From Artemisia argyi (taxonomy: Eukaryota; Streptophyta; Magnoliopsida; Asterales; Asteraceae): a stretch of DNA of 64,000 nucleotides. The notes under the pieces are model-generated. The model had not been told where the DNA came from. It made no database searches and saw only the letters and a program-made list of their open reading frames with translations. Both the position numbers and the translations under genes were made by a program. The DNA lies in contig CM060684.1 in NCBI GenBank assembly GCA_030686995.1, positions 12,261,897 to 12,325,896 of the forward strand. The letters are read 5' to 3'. Positions 8,585-18,830 of this stretch are shown here, in pieces. Positions within the stretch are counted from its first letter, which is position 1. Each line of letters opens with the position of its first letter.

Positions 8585-11322
8585 TTATATGACCCAACTA
8601 TTTTGGGTAAAAGGTCAACGACTCGGCAAATATATTACTCTAAAAAGCATTTAAGTACAACGGATATGGGTGAATCTCATATCTCAGCCCGTTACATAGG
8701 CGAAAAGCTTACCTAACAAGATACTTCCTATTTTCTAAACAAGAAAACAAAACCACTACCACATGATAACAAGAGACTGACAAAAATATAAATACTTCCT
8801 ACGACCTTGGAGATTAAAGTCATACATGGCATTAAGAGCATCCAAATTCCCTGGAAGATCATAAAATTGCTTCGAATAATCATCATAGTCATCAAACTCA
8901 TCTTCACGCTCATGACCACCACAAAAAAGATCTGCTGATTCATCGAACGTGTTAAGAACCTCATCATCATCACTATCAGAAATCACAACCTGACCCACCT
9001 TTGAAAATGGGTTAACCCTCTTTGTGGAAGAGGTAGACGGAATAGGAAGACCATCATCATCCACAAGAGTAGCTTTCCCATCAATAAGTAGCTTTTCAAG
9101 CTTACCAATTTTCTCAACTATAGGAGTAGAACCAACTCCCTTAGTCCCCATTGAATCACTCACAAGCGATTCTTCTGATGTAGTACTAGTCTTAATCGAC
9201 TCATCCTCATAAACTTCCATTGTACGACCATCATCCACATCCTTGTTGGTGTCATTAGTAGGAATACCAAAACCATCTGTATCATCCATATTAAGCGCAT
9301 CAAACTGATTTGATGTAGTGATCTTCGTTCCACTTATACTAGCCACATCAGAAGCATTCTTCTTAGTAACAACAACTTTCTTATGTTCAGGAGGAGTCTT
9401 TTTGGGTTGGTAATTAAACTGCTTACCCACAACAGGTTTAGTAAAAACCTCCTTGACCCGGATTTGTGAGCCAACTTGCTTTCTCTTCTTCTTAGTGTTG
9501 ACAGTCTTGAAACCATCATTAACATTCTTAGTAGGTTGAGCAGGAGGCACAACAACTTTAGGACAATCCACCAAATTATGACCAAAAACCTTACACTTAT
9601 CACATCGAGGCGGTTTCCACTCATATTCAACACGAATCATCTCAATCGTCGAACCCGTACAATCAAGTAAAGGTATCTCAACAGTGAGGCTGTCCCGAAG
9701 CACCTCATCCGATTTCACTTCAATCATACACCTAGCAAAACTACTAAGACCCCAAGATTCCCTGCACATTTGACTAGTAAAGGCATCTAACCTTTTGGGT
9801 GTACCAATCAATGTAGCAAGAAGACTAAGCCCGTCATCCGATAACATAGCAAGAGGGACATCATGGAATTTAACCCACACCGGGATATTAGTCAAATCCT
9901 CTTTAAGCAAATTGGTGTTCAATGTCCATGGTTTAAGAATAATTGGTACATTCCGAATCAACCAAGGACCATTGTCAAGGACATCATCAACACCTTTCTT
10001 CGAATTGAACTTAAAGAAGAAGAACCCCTTTGCATTCATCATTACCCTTTGTAACCCGTACTTAGCCCACACATTGCGTACATAGTAGTCAACAACAGGA
10101 AAAGCAAGGCGTTGGCCAAGAAAATACCCATACAACGTATTCTCAAACCTATTGTTTACCTCTTCAACCACTTTCATAGGAACAGACAAATCCACATCAT
10201 TTGATTTCATGCTACATTCCAGCCTACGGAAATTAGATAAGTGTTTCTTAGGTTCATTAGAAGTAGCACCTGCATATGATGTAGACGGTTGCTTCAATTC
10301 ATCCACGCCAACATTATCAACACCAACAACCCCATGTGAATTCGTATCAACCGTTTCAGTACTAGGAGCATGGTTAGCAGCCCCATGTGAGTCATTGGTG
10401 GGAGATAAGCTCAGTTTTCCAGCCATTCTAGCAACGTTAACTCCATCACCTTCAGGAAGATTACAATCATCACCATCATTAACCATTAAAGGAGAAGCAA
10501 GTGAAACCGGCTCCACTTGCTTAGGCACATCTTTAGAGGAACCTGTTGCAACAGCCACGTTCAAATTGCCACTATTAGGGTTCATTGTTGAGGCTGACCT
10601 CAACTTACCAAAGCTAATAGTGGCTGTAGCATCCTTATTACCAGCAATACCAAGTGAAACCGGCTTCACTTGGTTTGTTGTAGCATCATTGGTCTCATTA
10701 AGTGCTGGGAATTCATAAGGTTTAGGGTAATCATCCGTAGCAGCCCTTGGCTCCTCAACAACACTAGCATGAGACACCATATCCATATTCAATCCAACTT
10801 GATCGGCCAAGTTAGTTGATGCACCAACATCCCTCGAACCCTTAGAAGCACTATTCTTGTAGAAGAAACCTTTTTCCATCTCTCCCAAACCCACACTCTT
10901 AGAATTTAAGAAACCCTTATTCATCTCTCACCACCAGTAAAACTAATCAAAGAACACGAACCACAGCAACCAGCAGCATGCAAATCCACATAGAAAAAAT
11001 AAAACCCTAATCGCTTAGGGTTTTGATCTTGAAGACCGACGAACTAACCAGCATCCATGATTATCCCATCAAAAGGAGGGATTATATAGGATGTTAAACC
11101 GACTTAGGGAGATAGATACCAAACGAATTAGAAAGAACCCTAAGGTCGGGTTGTAAAAAAAACGACTAAAAAAACCCTAATAAAAACGATCACAATAAAC
11201 TTCACTCAATCTAGTAAACCAAGCTTAAATCCAAGAAGAACGAATTGATAGGAGTGTTAAATCAATTATGTGAACAGCAAGGTGCAAGGAATTAAAGAGA
11301 TGAAGCAGATTAATGGAAAACG
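8585..11322 (-). mobile_element. LINE-derived element with ORF1 only (half-LINE), left copy
   Basis: A 2.7-kb unit on the minus strand: a leader of about 400 bp (11322 to 10925), one long ORF (10924 to 8756), then directly a 3' untranslated end. That end carries GGGCTGAGATATGAGATTC and TTTTTAGAGTAATAT, the same signature as the element at 11690-12430. There is no room for an ORF2 (endonuclease and reverse transcriptase), so the element would depend on enzymes supplied in trans. Near-identical 45-47-bp direct repeats bracket it. Confidence 0.7.
8756..10924 (-). CDS. LINE ORF1-type protein, DUF4283 and zinc knuckle, 722 aa
   Basis: Predicted nucleic-acid-binding ORF1 protein of a plant L1-type retrotransposon. 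The first 230 residues are Ser/Thr/Val-rich and low in order. About residues 250-400 match DUF4283, with the characteristic stretches LGQRLAFPVVDYYVRNVW and IPVWVKFHDVPLAML. Residues about 441-454 form a CX2CX4HX4C zinc knuckle (CDKCKVFGHNLVDC). The C-terminal third is acidic and ends after NLQGRRK. In this family the protein would coat the element's RNA. The frame is fully open in both window copies, which differ at 7 residues. ATG 10924 is the first in frame after the leader. Confidence 0.85.
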   Translation of the reverse strand: MNKGFLNSKSVGLGEMEKGFFYKNSASKGSRDVGASTNLADQVGLNMDMVSHASVVEEPRAATDDYPKPYEFPALNETNDATTNQVKPVSLGIAGNKDATATISFGKLRSASTMNPNSGNLNVAVATGSSKDVPKQVEPVSLASPLMVNDGDDCNLPEGDGVNVARMAGKLSLSPTNDSHGAANHAPSTETVDTNSHGVVGVDNVGVDELKQPSTSYAGATSNEPKKHLSNFRRLECSMKSNDVDLSVPMKVVEEVNNRFENTLYGYFLGQRLAFPVVDYYVRNVWAKYGLQRVMMNAKGFFFFKFNSKKGVDDVLDNGPWLIRNVPIILKPWTLNTNLLKEDLTNIPVWVKFHDVPLAMLSDDGLSLLATLIGTPKRLDAFTSQMCRESWGLSSFARCMIEVKSDEVLRDSLTVEIPLLDCTGSTIEMIRVEYEWKPPRCDKCKVFGHNLVDCPKVVVPPAQPTKNVNDGFKTVNTKKKRKQVGSQIRVKEVFTKPVVGKQFNYQPKKTPPEHKKVVVTKKNASDVASISGTKITTSNQFDALNMDDTDGFGIPTNDTNKDVDDGRTMEVYEDESIKTSTTSEESLVSDSMGTKGVGSTPIVEKIGKLEKLLIDGKATLVDDDGLPIPSTSSTKRVNPFSKVGQVVISDSDDDEVLNTFDESADLFCGGHEREDEFDDYDDYSKQFYDLPGNLDALNAMYDFNLQGRRKYLYFCQSLVIMW

Positions 11323-11367
11323 GTTTATATGACCCAACTTTACTCGTGTTGTATTTCTTTTCTACCT
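11323..11367. repeat. Long direct repeat flanking the LINE element, copy B
   Basis: Partner of 8538-8584, lying just beyond the 5' end of the minus-strand element. Outside both repeats, GATC-rich segments (about 8418-8530 and 11545-11632) look like the two ends of an older inverted-repeat element that was the insertion target; that reading is an inference. Confidence 0.6.
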
Positions 11368-11689
11368 AAATCATTTATTAAACGACTGAAACATGAAGTA
11401 AATGCATGTATTGCATTATTTATATTATTTATGGTGCTTAAACTTAAAATTCTTTTTCATATTCACTTAAACTGGTCGTTTATCTCGAATTTTATATGGA
11501 ACTCTATAATTTTACAACCCCTATCTAAAAATTTACACTTTCGTAAGATCTTACGATCATGATTCGATTTTATGATCTAGATCATCTTAGGGAGATAAAA
11601 TCGATCCTAAGTAGGATCGCGATGTTAATAACCTTATTATAATGGATAAAACTAAACCATACACCACGTTAGAATTCAGTTTTGTTTTA

Positions 11690-12430
11690 ATGCTCTTGGT
11701 GCTTTGGATGAGTATCCTATTGTAAATAAACATTCGGATTTTGATAATGAATTAGGGATCATGGATAAACAGGCAAGTGTTACTATTGATTCATTTGATA
11801 GTGCAAGTACTACACCTCTTGTTAATAAGCTTGAAAATCAAATAATTTAGGAGAAGCTTGTCTTTCTGGGTGATAATGGGAAGCTGCTGTCTATGCAAAA
11901 GGAGGCTAATTTGGGACACGTGGGTAACAATGAAGATATCCCTAGCTCATCCAATGTTGTTCCTCGTGTTATTTTAAAGGTAGGTATTCCGTTTTCTAAG
12001 GTTGGGAATGTGGTTCTTTCGGATAGTGATAACGATGATGAAGTCAAAGATATTTACGATGAGACTTCTCGTTTCATGACGAGTGGAGGTGCATATGATG
12101 ATAGTTTACATGAGGATGAAGATTTTGATCTATATGACACTTATGACCTTCAATGTTTATGTCAGGAAAACCCGCGTTTTGTGATTCGTTGGATATAAAT
12201 CTTCATGGTTAGTTCAAAAAATAAATTTATTTCTTGTCCTTAGTAGTTGTTCATAATATTGGTTTGTTTTTCTTATGCTAGGTTAGGTCTTAAGCACTGT
12301 ATATGTGTTTGGTTTGCTTTCTGGGGCTGAGGTGTGGGATTCACCTTCAACCGTTATACTTAATTGTTTTTTCCTTTTTAGAGTAATAATATTTTACCAG
12401 GGGTAACCCTTTACCCGAAAAGTATTAGAA
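11690..12430 (+). pseudogene. 5'-truncated LINE ORF1 remnant with 3' end, no ORF2
   Basis: The plus-strand translation from about 11693 gives the end of an ORF1 protein related to the 722-aa protein: FNALGALDEYP, a TAG at 11848-11850, then IPFSKVGNVVLSDSDNDDEV, paralleling NPFSKVGQVVISDSDDDEV. A frameshift near 12150 moves the end into FCDSLDINLHG and a stop at 12210-12212. The 3' untranslated end with GGGCTGAGGTGTGGGATTC follows directly. As in the opposite-strand element, ORF2 is absent at the same place. Confidence 0.75.
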
Positions 12431-12439
12431 TTGATTTGT

Positions 12440-12790
12440 ACTTTTCAATTTTATAAATGCAACAAGACAGAGCTGAAGACCGGATGCAAGGAGCAAGGAG
12501 GCCTAGCTTATGCTCTGCTGGACTGAGATACTAGGATCTTGAGTCAAGTGGGAGTATTAGAGAAACCCTAGATGACCATTGTATTTGTGTTGGCTCACAA
12601 ATATAATTATAGGATTTTAGGCTAGGCACATAATTTTTTTTTGTAATAATGCATTTACTTTATTGCTTGATTTAATTATGCTTGTTGTACACTGTTTTTA
12701 GTTTTAAGGGTTAAAAATGGTTTGTAAAAGTTAAACACCAAAAATGTTTTTAAAGAGTTTAAAACTGTTAAATGGTTTTAACAATGTTCC
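12440..12790. repeat. Upstream flank shared by PG2 and PG3 (PG2 side)
   Basis: Aligns with 18831-19129 upstream of PG3, including CAAGGAGG(C/T)CTAGCTTATGCT. The match resumes at 13909-14270 against 19130-19485 after a 1.1-kb insertion present only on the PG2 side. It is non-coding and shows that the PG2/PG3 tandem duplication included at least 1.4 kb of upstream DNA. Confidence 0.75.
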
Positions 12791-12798
12791 ATCACAAG

Positions 12799-13900
12799 CA
12801 GGCGTGTTATCGGGTCAGATTGTCGGATCGAGTTGAGTCGGTTATTGAGTTTTTAGAAAGTGACCTGCAACCCGACCTAATAAAAATTCGTGTTAGCGAG
12901 TTCGGGTGCTTATCAGGTTCGGGTGCTTATCAGTCCGGGTTAAGCCAGGTCGGATGATTCGGGTTATCGGGTTAAAAACACCAATTTGTGGCTAAGTCTT
13001 CAATCGCCAAGTCTTTCAAAATGCATTTGAAATTTGCTAAAATGATAGAGTATTTCATCAAGCTACATTGTAGATGCTAAACTTAGTTAAAAATACCAAT
13101 TTGTGGGTTGTAATAGCGTGCTTAAATGGTTGTATCGTCGGATGGGTTTCATGATTTAATGCTGCAACATGGTTGCAAATTGTTTCGTATATGTGACGAA
13201 TTCGCAAGTTAGCTGTATAAAATGAGCACAGATTTGACTTTCACATGAGCGCTTGATGTACAAGTTATTCCTTATGTTTTCTCATTGACTTTTATATGTT
13301 GTGATGTTGAGCATTTGTTAAGTTTAATAAATCAAACTCAAACACATTCATTTATTGTATCTTAAATGTATTACTGGATCAGGTTTTCACTAGACGTGAG
13401 CCGCGACCGTATGTATTAAAGGCGAACCACGAAAAAAAAACATACACGCAATTAGGGGTGTAATGCAAAGACTAGTTGGCTTACAAAGTTTTATTTAAAA
13501 AAGAAATAAATAGCATTTTCGTTTCTTATCACGTTGATCTGATAACCCGATAAAAAAAATAATTCGATCCTTACCCGAACCGATAACTATATCGGGTTCG
13601 GGTCTAATAAACCCAGGGGCGGTGCTGAGAACGTCAAAAAAAAATTAGGCCCGGCACGAAAAAAAAAAAAAAAAAGGCCTTTATATTATAATATCCTTAG
13701 TGGGTTGGGCCTAGTACATATAATGGGTATAAAAAATTTTAGTGCCCCTTAGTGGTTTGGGCCCAGCTCGGTTGCTGATAGTGCGCCGGCCCAAAACCGC
13801 CCATGAATAAACCCGACTAATTATGTTAACCCGATTAGCCAGACCCTATAAGATCTTATCAGGTTTTGGTCAAGTCAACCCGACCATACTAACACCCCTA
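12799..13900. mobile_element. hAT-like insertion upstream of PG2
   Basis: This 1102-bp segment is absent from the matching PG3 flank, giving an empty-site comparison. Its ends are CAGGCGTGTTATCGGGTC and the inverted form of TAGGGGTGTTAGTATGGTC. It is flanked by ATCACAAG (12791-12798) and ATCATAAT (13901-13908), an 8-bp duplication with two differences. The interior is rich in CGGGTT/AACCCG words, has no transposase, and carries a second element at 13614-13805. Confidence 0.75.
13614..13805. mobile_element. Nested hAT MITE, 192 bp
   Basis: Begins CAGGGGCGGTGCTG and ends CAAAACCGCCCATG (inverted CATGGGCGG). Perfect 8-bp duplications AATAAACC lie at 13606-13613 and 13806-13813. It includes an A tract and sits inside the larger hAT-like insertion, so it is the younger of the two. 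Confidence 0.85.
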
Positions 13901-14356
13901 ATCATAATTGATAGGCATGCATTGATAAAAGGTCGAATTTTTCTTTTAAATTTCATAACCATTATAAGAAACATACAGCGGAAGACAATAAAAACCTTAC
14001 AATGGTTTTTCACAAGCCAGCTTTCTAGACACAATTTATAACTAATCAAAATTAAACCTACCCAACAATTGCGTTTATGTTTGTTTGCAATGGGAGATCA
14101 AAACGGATCTGAGAACCTAGGACAAGGTTTCACAGTTTAGCACACTAGTCCTCAAACGATTGCAACGGCGTGCCAACGGTCAATCCAAGCAGCAACACGA
14201 ACAATCACATCAGGAACACACGAACAAAACTTGTTCGTGTGTGTGTCTGGCCGGTCGTACGAACTGTGAATTGCATACTGAATAAATAATTAACTATTCA
14301 GATTATAACGATTATCGGATAATTATCAAATTTAAGAAAAATAATAAAATATAGTG

Positions 14357-14609
14357 AAACTCAATACGTACATGTTTCTACATTTATCTAATCCGTTAAT
14401 TCAGGATCACGCCATGATCTCCTCACATTCCTTCAAATTTCGTACTTATAGTACGGTACAAACATCCACAGCAGCACAAAAGCATTTTAATTAATTAGAG
14501 TTTAGTACACTTCATAAAAAACTGCTATTAGATGGTAGCTCTAAAATCACCCCCCATAAATACCACCCGCTAACCCCTTCATATCCATCACATTTTCACA
14601 TTAACAAAA
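14357..14609 (+). promoter_or_regulatory. Shared PG promoter block (PG2 copy) with TATA box
   Basis: Aligns with the PG1 and PG3 promoter blocks from ACATGTTTCTACAT onwards, with a deletion of about 60 bp in the middle relative to PG1. The TATA-like ATAAATA lies at 14556-14562, 48 bp before the ATG. The start context is again AACAAAAATGGC. Confidence 0.65.
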
Positions 14610-16742
14610 ATGGCTAACCACCCTCTAGTTGCACTAACTACCTTCATGATCATGGTTGTGTTTGTCGCCGCAGTGTGCTTTACTGGAGCAACCGCGAGGA
14701 CGTACAATGTGAAGCGTTTGGGAGCAAAAGCAGATGGTAAAACGGACTCTAGTAAGGCGTTTATGGCTGCATGGAACAGTGCGTGTAGGTCGGTAAAGGC
14801 TGCAACTGTCTACGTACCGCAAGGACGGTACATGGTTGGAGGGTTAACGTTTAGTGGGCCATGCAAGAATGGAGCCATCACAGTTCGTATTGATGGAACC
14901 CTGGTGGCTCCGTCAAATTATTTTCTTTTGGGAAATTCGCAATATTGGCTGGGCTTTCGTGGCGTCCAGGGTGTTAGCATTCTTGGTGGCACCCTCGACG
15001 CTCAGGGTTCTGGCTTGTGGGCTTGTAAAGCTTCTAAGTCGAAGAATTGCCCTGCCGGAGCAACGGTATTCGTTACTAACTTTTGATAATTCATTGCAAC
15101 AAATTTTTATGGTTACAAATGTAGAAGATAATGTGAAAAACTTGCTAAGACATGGAGTAACATTGGAGAACATTTATCTAATCAAAAAGTGACAGTCCAA
15201 ATTTCAATAAAAACCGTTATACAATTACCTAGATCTCCACAATTGAAATGTTTAAAATATTTGTTAGTTAGGATTTGTTTAAAGTAACAAATATGCACAT
15301 TTTTGTCTTATCGTTAACATACGGATTTTGCTAACCAATGCCCACTGGGCAAATGTTAAAGTGTAGTTAATAGACACAAACTTTCTTAATTAATCAAAAA
15401 TTGCATTAAATACATATTAAATGAACTTGTAAATTACTATATTTAAACATGATTTTCACTTAAATAAATTAAAATATTCCTTTTATAAACAAATTAACCC
15501 ATGCTTACTGGCAGAGGTTAGCAAAACCCCATACATATTTTGAGTGACTATATATTTGTTAGAGTGCTTACCGTTTAAATTTTGTAAAATTTCTAATTTT
15601 GTTAAACTTGCATGGATTATTCATTTTGCAGAGTTTAGCAATACTCAATTCGAACAATGTCTTGGTGTACGGAGTAACTTCGCTAAACAGCCAAATGTTC
15701 CACATGGTGGTTGCCGGTTGTCGTAACGTGAGAGTTGTTGGTGCCAATGTGGTAGCACCATGGAATAGTCCCAACACTGATGGAATTCATGTTCAGTTAT
15801 CAACCGGTGTAACTATTTTGAACTCGAAATTTAGCACTGGTGATGACTGTATCTCAATAGGTTCTGGTGCAAATAATTTATGGATCGAAGGTGTCTCGTG
15901 TGGACCGGGACATGGTATCAGGTATATAGATTACTAAATCTTCGGGAATCATTTCATTATTTTTCACAAGTTGTAAATGGTTACTAATATTTTTGAGGTA
16001 CTAAATCTTAGGAAAAATATTAGAATATATATATATATACTCATATGTTTCTTCATATATCCATTTTGTTAAATTATTATGTGAGTTTGTTTAACAGGTG
16101 CCTCTAGAACACCGGTTAAATTGTTGTTTGAGATGTTATTATGAATATATTAATTGTCTAGTTACATGTATGTTTTGCAGCATTGGATCCTTAGGGAATC
16201 GTATAATTGAACAAGGAGTGCGTAACGTGACTGTAAAGAGGACTAGCTTTAAGGGTACAGATAATGGTTTAAGAATCAAGGCATGGGCAAAACCAAGTAA
16301 TGGCTTCGTTGATAACGTTCTTTTTCAAAACGCCATTATGACAAATGTAAAAAAACCCTATTCTTATCGATCAAAATTACTGTCCCAGTCGCACGAATTG
16401 TCCCCGTCAGGTCAGTATTTTATGAACTAGAGGGTTCGGTTAAACGTTTTATTTTTTCAGTAACTTCATTGTATTAGTTATAATCCCGCTATCTTTTGCC
16501 AACTGTTGTAGGGCTCGGGTGTAAAGATAAGCAACGTGAGGTATCAAAACGTGCGTGGGACATCTGCAACTAAAGTCGCAGTGAGCTTTGATTGCAGCAA
16601 AAAGAATCCGTGTAAGGGAATCCGGATGCATAACGTGAACTTGACATTCAAGAACAAACGTTCTGCATCAGCAGCATCAGCCTATTGTGTAAACGCGGCA
16701 GGAAGAAGTTCAGGAGTTATGAAACCCACAAGTTGCCTTTAG
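14610..16742 (+). pseudogene. Exopolygalacturonase PG2, frameshifted in exon 3
   Basis: Same four-exon gene as PG3: exons 14610-15065, 15632-15921, 16181-16410 and 16512-16742, all with GT-AG borders. Exon 3 is 230 nt instead of 229 because the A run after ATGACAAATGT has seven As where PG3 has six. The shift follows the NTD, GDD, GHG and RIK catalytic motifs, but it destroys the last part of exon 3 and puts a stop about 18 codons into exon 4. About 90-100 C-terminal residues of the beta-helix are lost. The right copy has the same extra A, so a single-read error is unlikely. Intron 1 also contains a MITE. Confidence 0.85.
15322..15532. mobile_element. TIR MITE in PG2 intron 1
   Basis: A 211-bp insertion absent from intron 1 of PG1 and PG3. 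Its inverted ends are GGATTTTGCTAACC and the reverse of GGTTAGCAAAACCCC, flanked by ACATA at 15317-15321 and 15533-15537. The interior is AT-rich and non-coding. It sits well clear of the splice sites. The family is not certain; a Mutator- or hAT-like MITE is possible. Confidence 0.75.
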
Positions 16743-17107
16743 CGCAACATATTTGCCTTAGCCTGTGGCCGAAAAAATGTATGTGTTATTCGCCTGGCTT
16801 TGCATTGTTGATTAATTGTTACTTAATTAGTGGTAGGATAATTTGAGGTGATTATTGGGATTTTAGTGTTGATTGAGGAAATTCTCAATCTTATGTTCTA
16901 TTCCCACTTTTGCTGAATTTTTATGTATGTTGTTTAGTATTTGCCTATTTGGATGTATTTCTGTTATCTAATTATGTGATGATCTAGAAGATTATTAAGT
17001 TGTGTTTGTTAGTTCTCATGTGACAAATTAATGTGCGGAACATTATTTATTTCTCATATTTGTGAATGCGCAAGGTATATACAATTGACTTTTTTGAGAC
17101 ATTATCG
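16743..17107. other. PG2 3' flank, shared with PG1 and PG3
   Basis: Matches 7012-7450 after PG1 and 22083-22288 after PG3, including GTGGCCGAAAAAATGTATGT and CGCCTGGCTTTGCATTG. It presumably contains the 3' untranslated region and polyadenylation site. The PG1 version has about 25 bp (CTTGTTTTTGTAGAGTTTTA region) missing here. Confidence 0.6.
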
Positions 17108-17439
17108 TAGGGCTCGGCATGGAAGAACCAAAATCGAACCGGACCAATAAAACTGACCGAACCGACAAAAATTGAGCTGACACGACAACTCTTCGGTTCG
17201 GAATCGGTTTCATGTCTTTCCTATTTTTTGTTTTGCGTCGGTTCGGTTCAACCTAAAATTGACAAAAACACACCTAAACCGAGCCGAACTGACCCAAAAC
17301 CGAGAAAAATAGACCTTAACCAAGCTGAACTGACAGAAAACCGAACGAAACGAGCATATTCGGTTCGGTATCAGTTCATGTTTTTCACAAAGTCGGTTTT
17401 TGTCGGATTGGTTTGGTTTTGGACCTTTGCTCAGCCTTA
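17108..17439. mobile_element. hAT-like non-autonomous element after PG2
   Basis: Starts TAGGGCTCGGCATGGAAG and ends CTTTGCTCAGCCTTA, an imperfect inverted repeat. The interior is dominated by AACCGAACCG/CGGTTCGG words. The same flank after PG1 lacks it (7415-7440 runs straight through), so it is an insertion specific to PG2. The flanking 8-mers are too diverged to call a clear target-site duplication. The small open frames inside are not genes. Confidence 0.6.
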
Positions 17440-17689
17440 TATAACTCAAACTACACAAATTTGGGAAAGCAAAATACTTGTAATAATATGTAAAATAAAC
17501 CTATATTGCTATGCATAGCGGCCGAAATCATATTACCATTTATAACTTCTGTACTTCAATATGAGTAAAGGCATGAACGAACCGAATTATTCATGAGCCA
17601 CCTGAGCTCGAGTTTGAGCTTCACATAAAGTTTGTTTAATAAACGCTTTTGAGTCTCAATATTATATATCGAGCTTGACTAGGTTTGCA

Positions 17690-18390
17690 TAGGGCTGAGC
17701 AAAGGTCAAAAACCGAACCGACCCTAAAACCAATTCATGAAAAACATGAACCGAAACCTAACCGAATATGATCGGTTCGGTTTTGTGTCGGTTTCGTCGG
17801 GTCATTAAGGAATTACAAAGCCCTAGTCCCTCTCCTCGCCTTGCTTACTGCTAGCACGCTGTGTTACTTTAGTGTGTAAAACAATGAAAATTAATTGATT
17901 AGTTATAAACTGTATTTGGATTGCTGGCTCTTTGAAAATTGTAGTAGGGATTTTATATATTCTGTTTCCATTTCTTGTTTTCTGATATTTTTCAGGAAAA
18001 TTTTAATTTTGACCCTCTGTTTTCCGTTAGTGGCATCAAAGCCAATAATACGAGTATATAACTATATGCGATTTTTTAAACATGAATTTTATTTTTATAG
18101 TGTGAGATCTGAATCCTATTGGACTTTAGTATATTTGGTAACACAAACATAGATCTGACGAGATGGCGCATAAATAAGTGGTGAAACTTATTACCTTTCT
18201 TGTTTATTCTGACATGTATAGATCTGGCAATAGATCTGCCAGATCTGTGTATACATGATCAAAATTATAGATGAAAATGGGAAATTGTATTTAATTACTT
18301 AAATCGGCTTGATAAAAGTATACGTCTTAATTTTCTGCATCTATCATGATTAACCTTATGCAAACTTGATCATTAGCAAGCCAATAGTAG
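17690..18390. other. Non-coding, another CGGTTCGG-rich repeat
   Basis: TAGGGCTGAGCAAAGGTC at 17690 begins another CGAACCG-rich repeat related to the preceding element, possibly ending near 17825. The rest is AT-rich with no gene. A perfect 10-bp inverted repeat AGATCTGGCA...TGCCAGATCT lies at 18220-18246. Confidence 0.45.
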
Positions 18391-18400
18391 AATAATAATA

Positions 18401-18402
<2 letters not shown>

Positions 18403-18478
<76 letters not shown>

Positions 18479-18604
18479 ATTAATAATTCATTAAAACATA
18501 AAAAGCTTACACAAAGTTGGATGGGAGTCTAGACACAAGCTGCGCTCCCACCCCTTTCTGAATACAAAAGCTTATTCTATTAAAAATAAAAACACCACTT
18601 TTAA

Positions 18605-18664
<60 letters not shown>
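18403..18664 (-). mobile_element. LINE 3'-end fragment between two ATT microsatellites
   Basis: Long (ATT)n runs at 18403-18477 and 18606-18664 bracket a 125-bp segment. On the minus strand that segment reads GGTGGGAGCGCAGCTTGTGT, ACTCCCATCC and CTTTTTATGTTTTAATGAATT before an (AAT)n tail. This is the usual look of a plant LINE 3' end with a simple-repeat tail. The microsatellites themselves are expected to vary in length. Confidence 0.55.
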
Positions 18665-18830
18665 CGTGTATAGCCCTTTATTACCATAGCTTGTTTATTG
18701 TGATTTAATTATTTAATAATTAACTTTTATGCCGTGGTTGAGGTGTCTAGGTTTTTCGGTCTCGATGCCAAGTTGTAATTTACATTCAGTTTATGTTTTG
18801 TATTTATTTCAATTGTAAGTATTAGACTAG

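Larger units (their letters stand above)
1..17752. repeat. Left copy of a near-identical duplicated block of at least 17.75 kb
   Basis: Every base here has a counterpart at 46222-64000 in the same orientation. The coordinate offset drifts only from 46221 to 46210-46213 and then 46247-46248. The drift is explained by homopolymer length changes and one 35-bp indel. The block carries PG1, a LINE ORF1 element, PG2 and many small transposons. Divergence looks like about 0.5%: the 722-aa ORF1 proteins differ at 7 residues. The left boundary lies outside the window. It could be a true duplication or an assembly join of two haplotypes. Confidence 0.95.

Noticed and set aside
10152..10718. 188-aa open frame on the plus strand (also 56399-56965)
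   Set aside because: Lies entirely antisense to the LINE ORF1 coding frame, and its composition mirrors that low-complexity Ser/Thr/Val region. It is preserved only because the ORF1 strand is.
15568..15777. Minus-strand frames over PG exon 2 (also 5803-5991 and 61816-62025)
   Set aside because: Complement of the conserved PG coding sequence, present at every paralogue only because exon 2 is conserved.
17210..17518. Overlapping frames on both strands in the CGGTTCGG-rich segment
   Set aside because: The segment is a small hAT-like element of GAACCG repeats, which leave frames open by composition.
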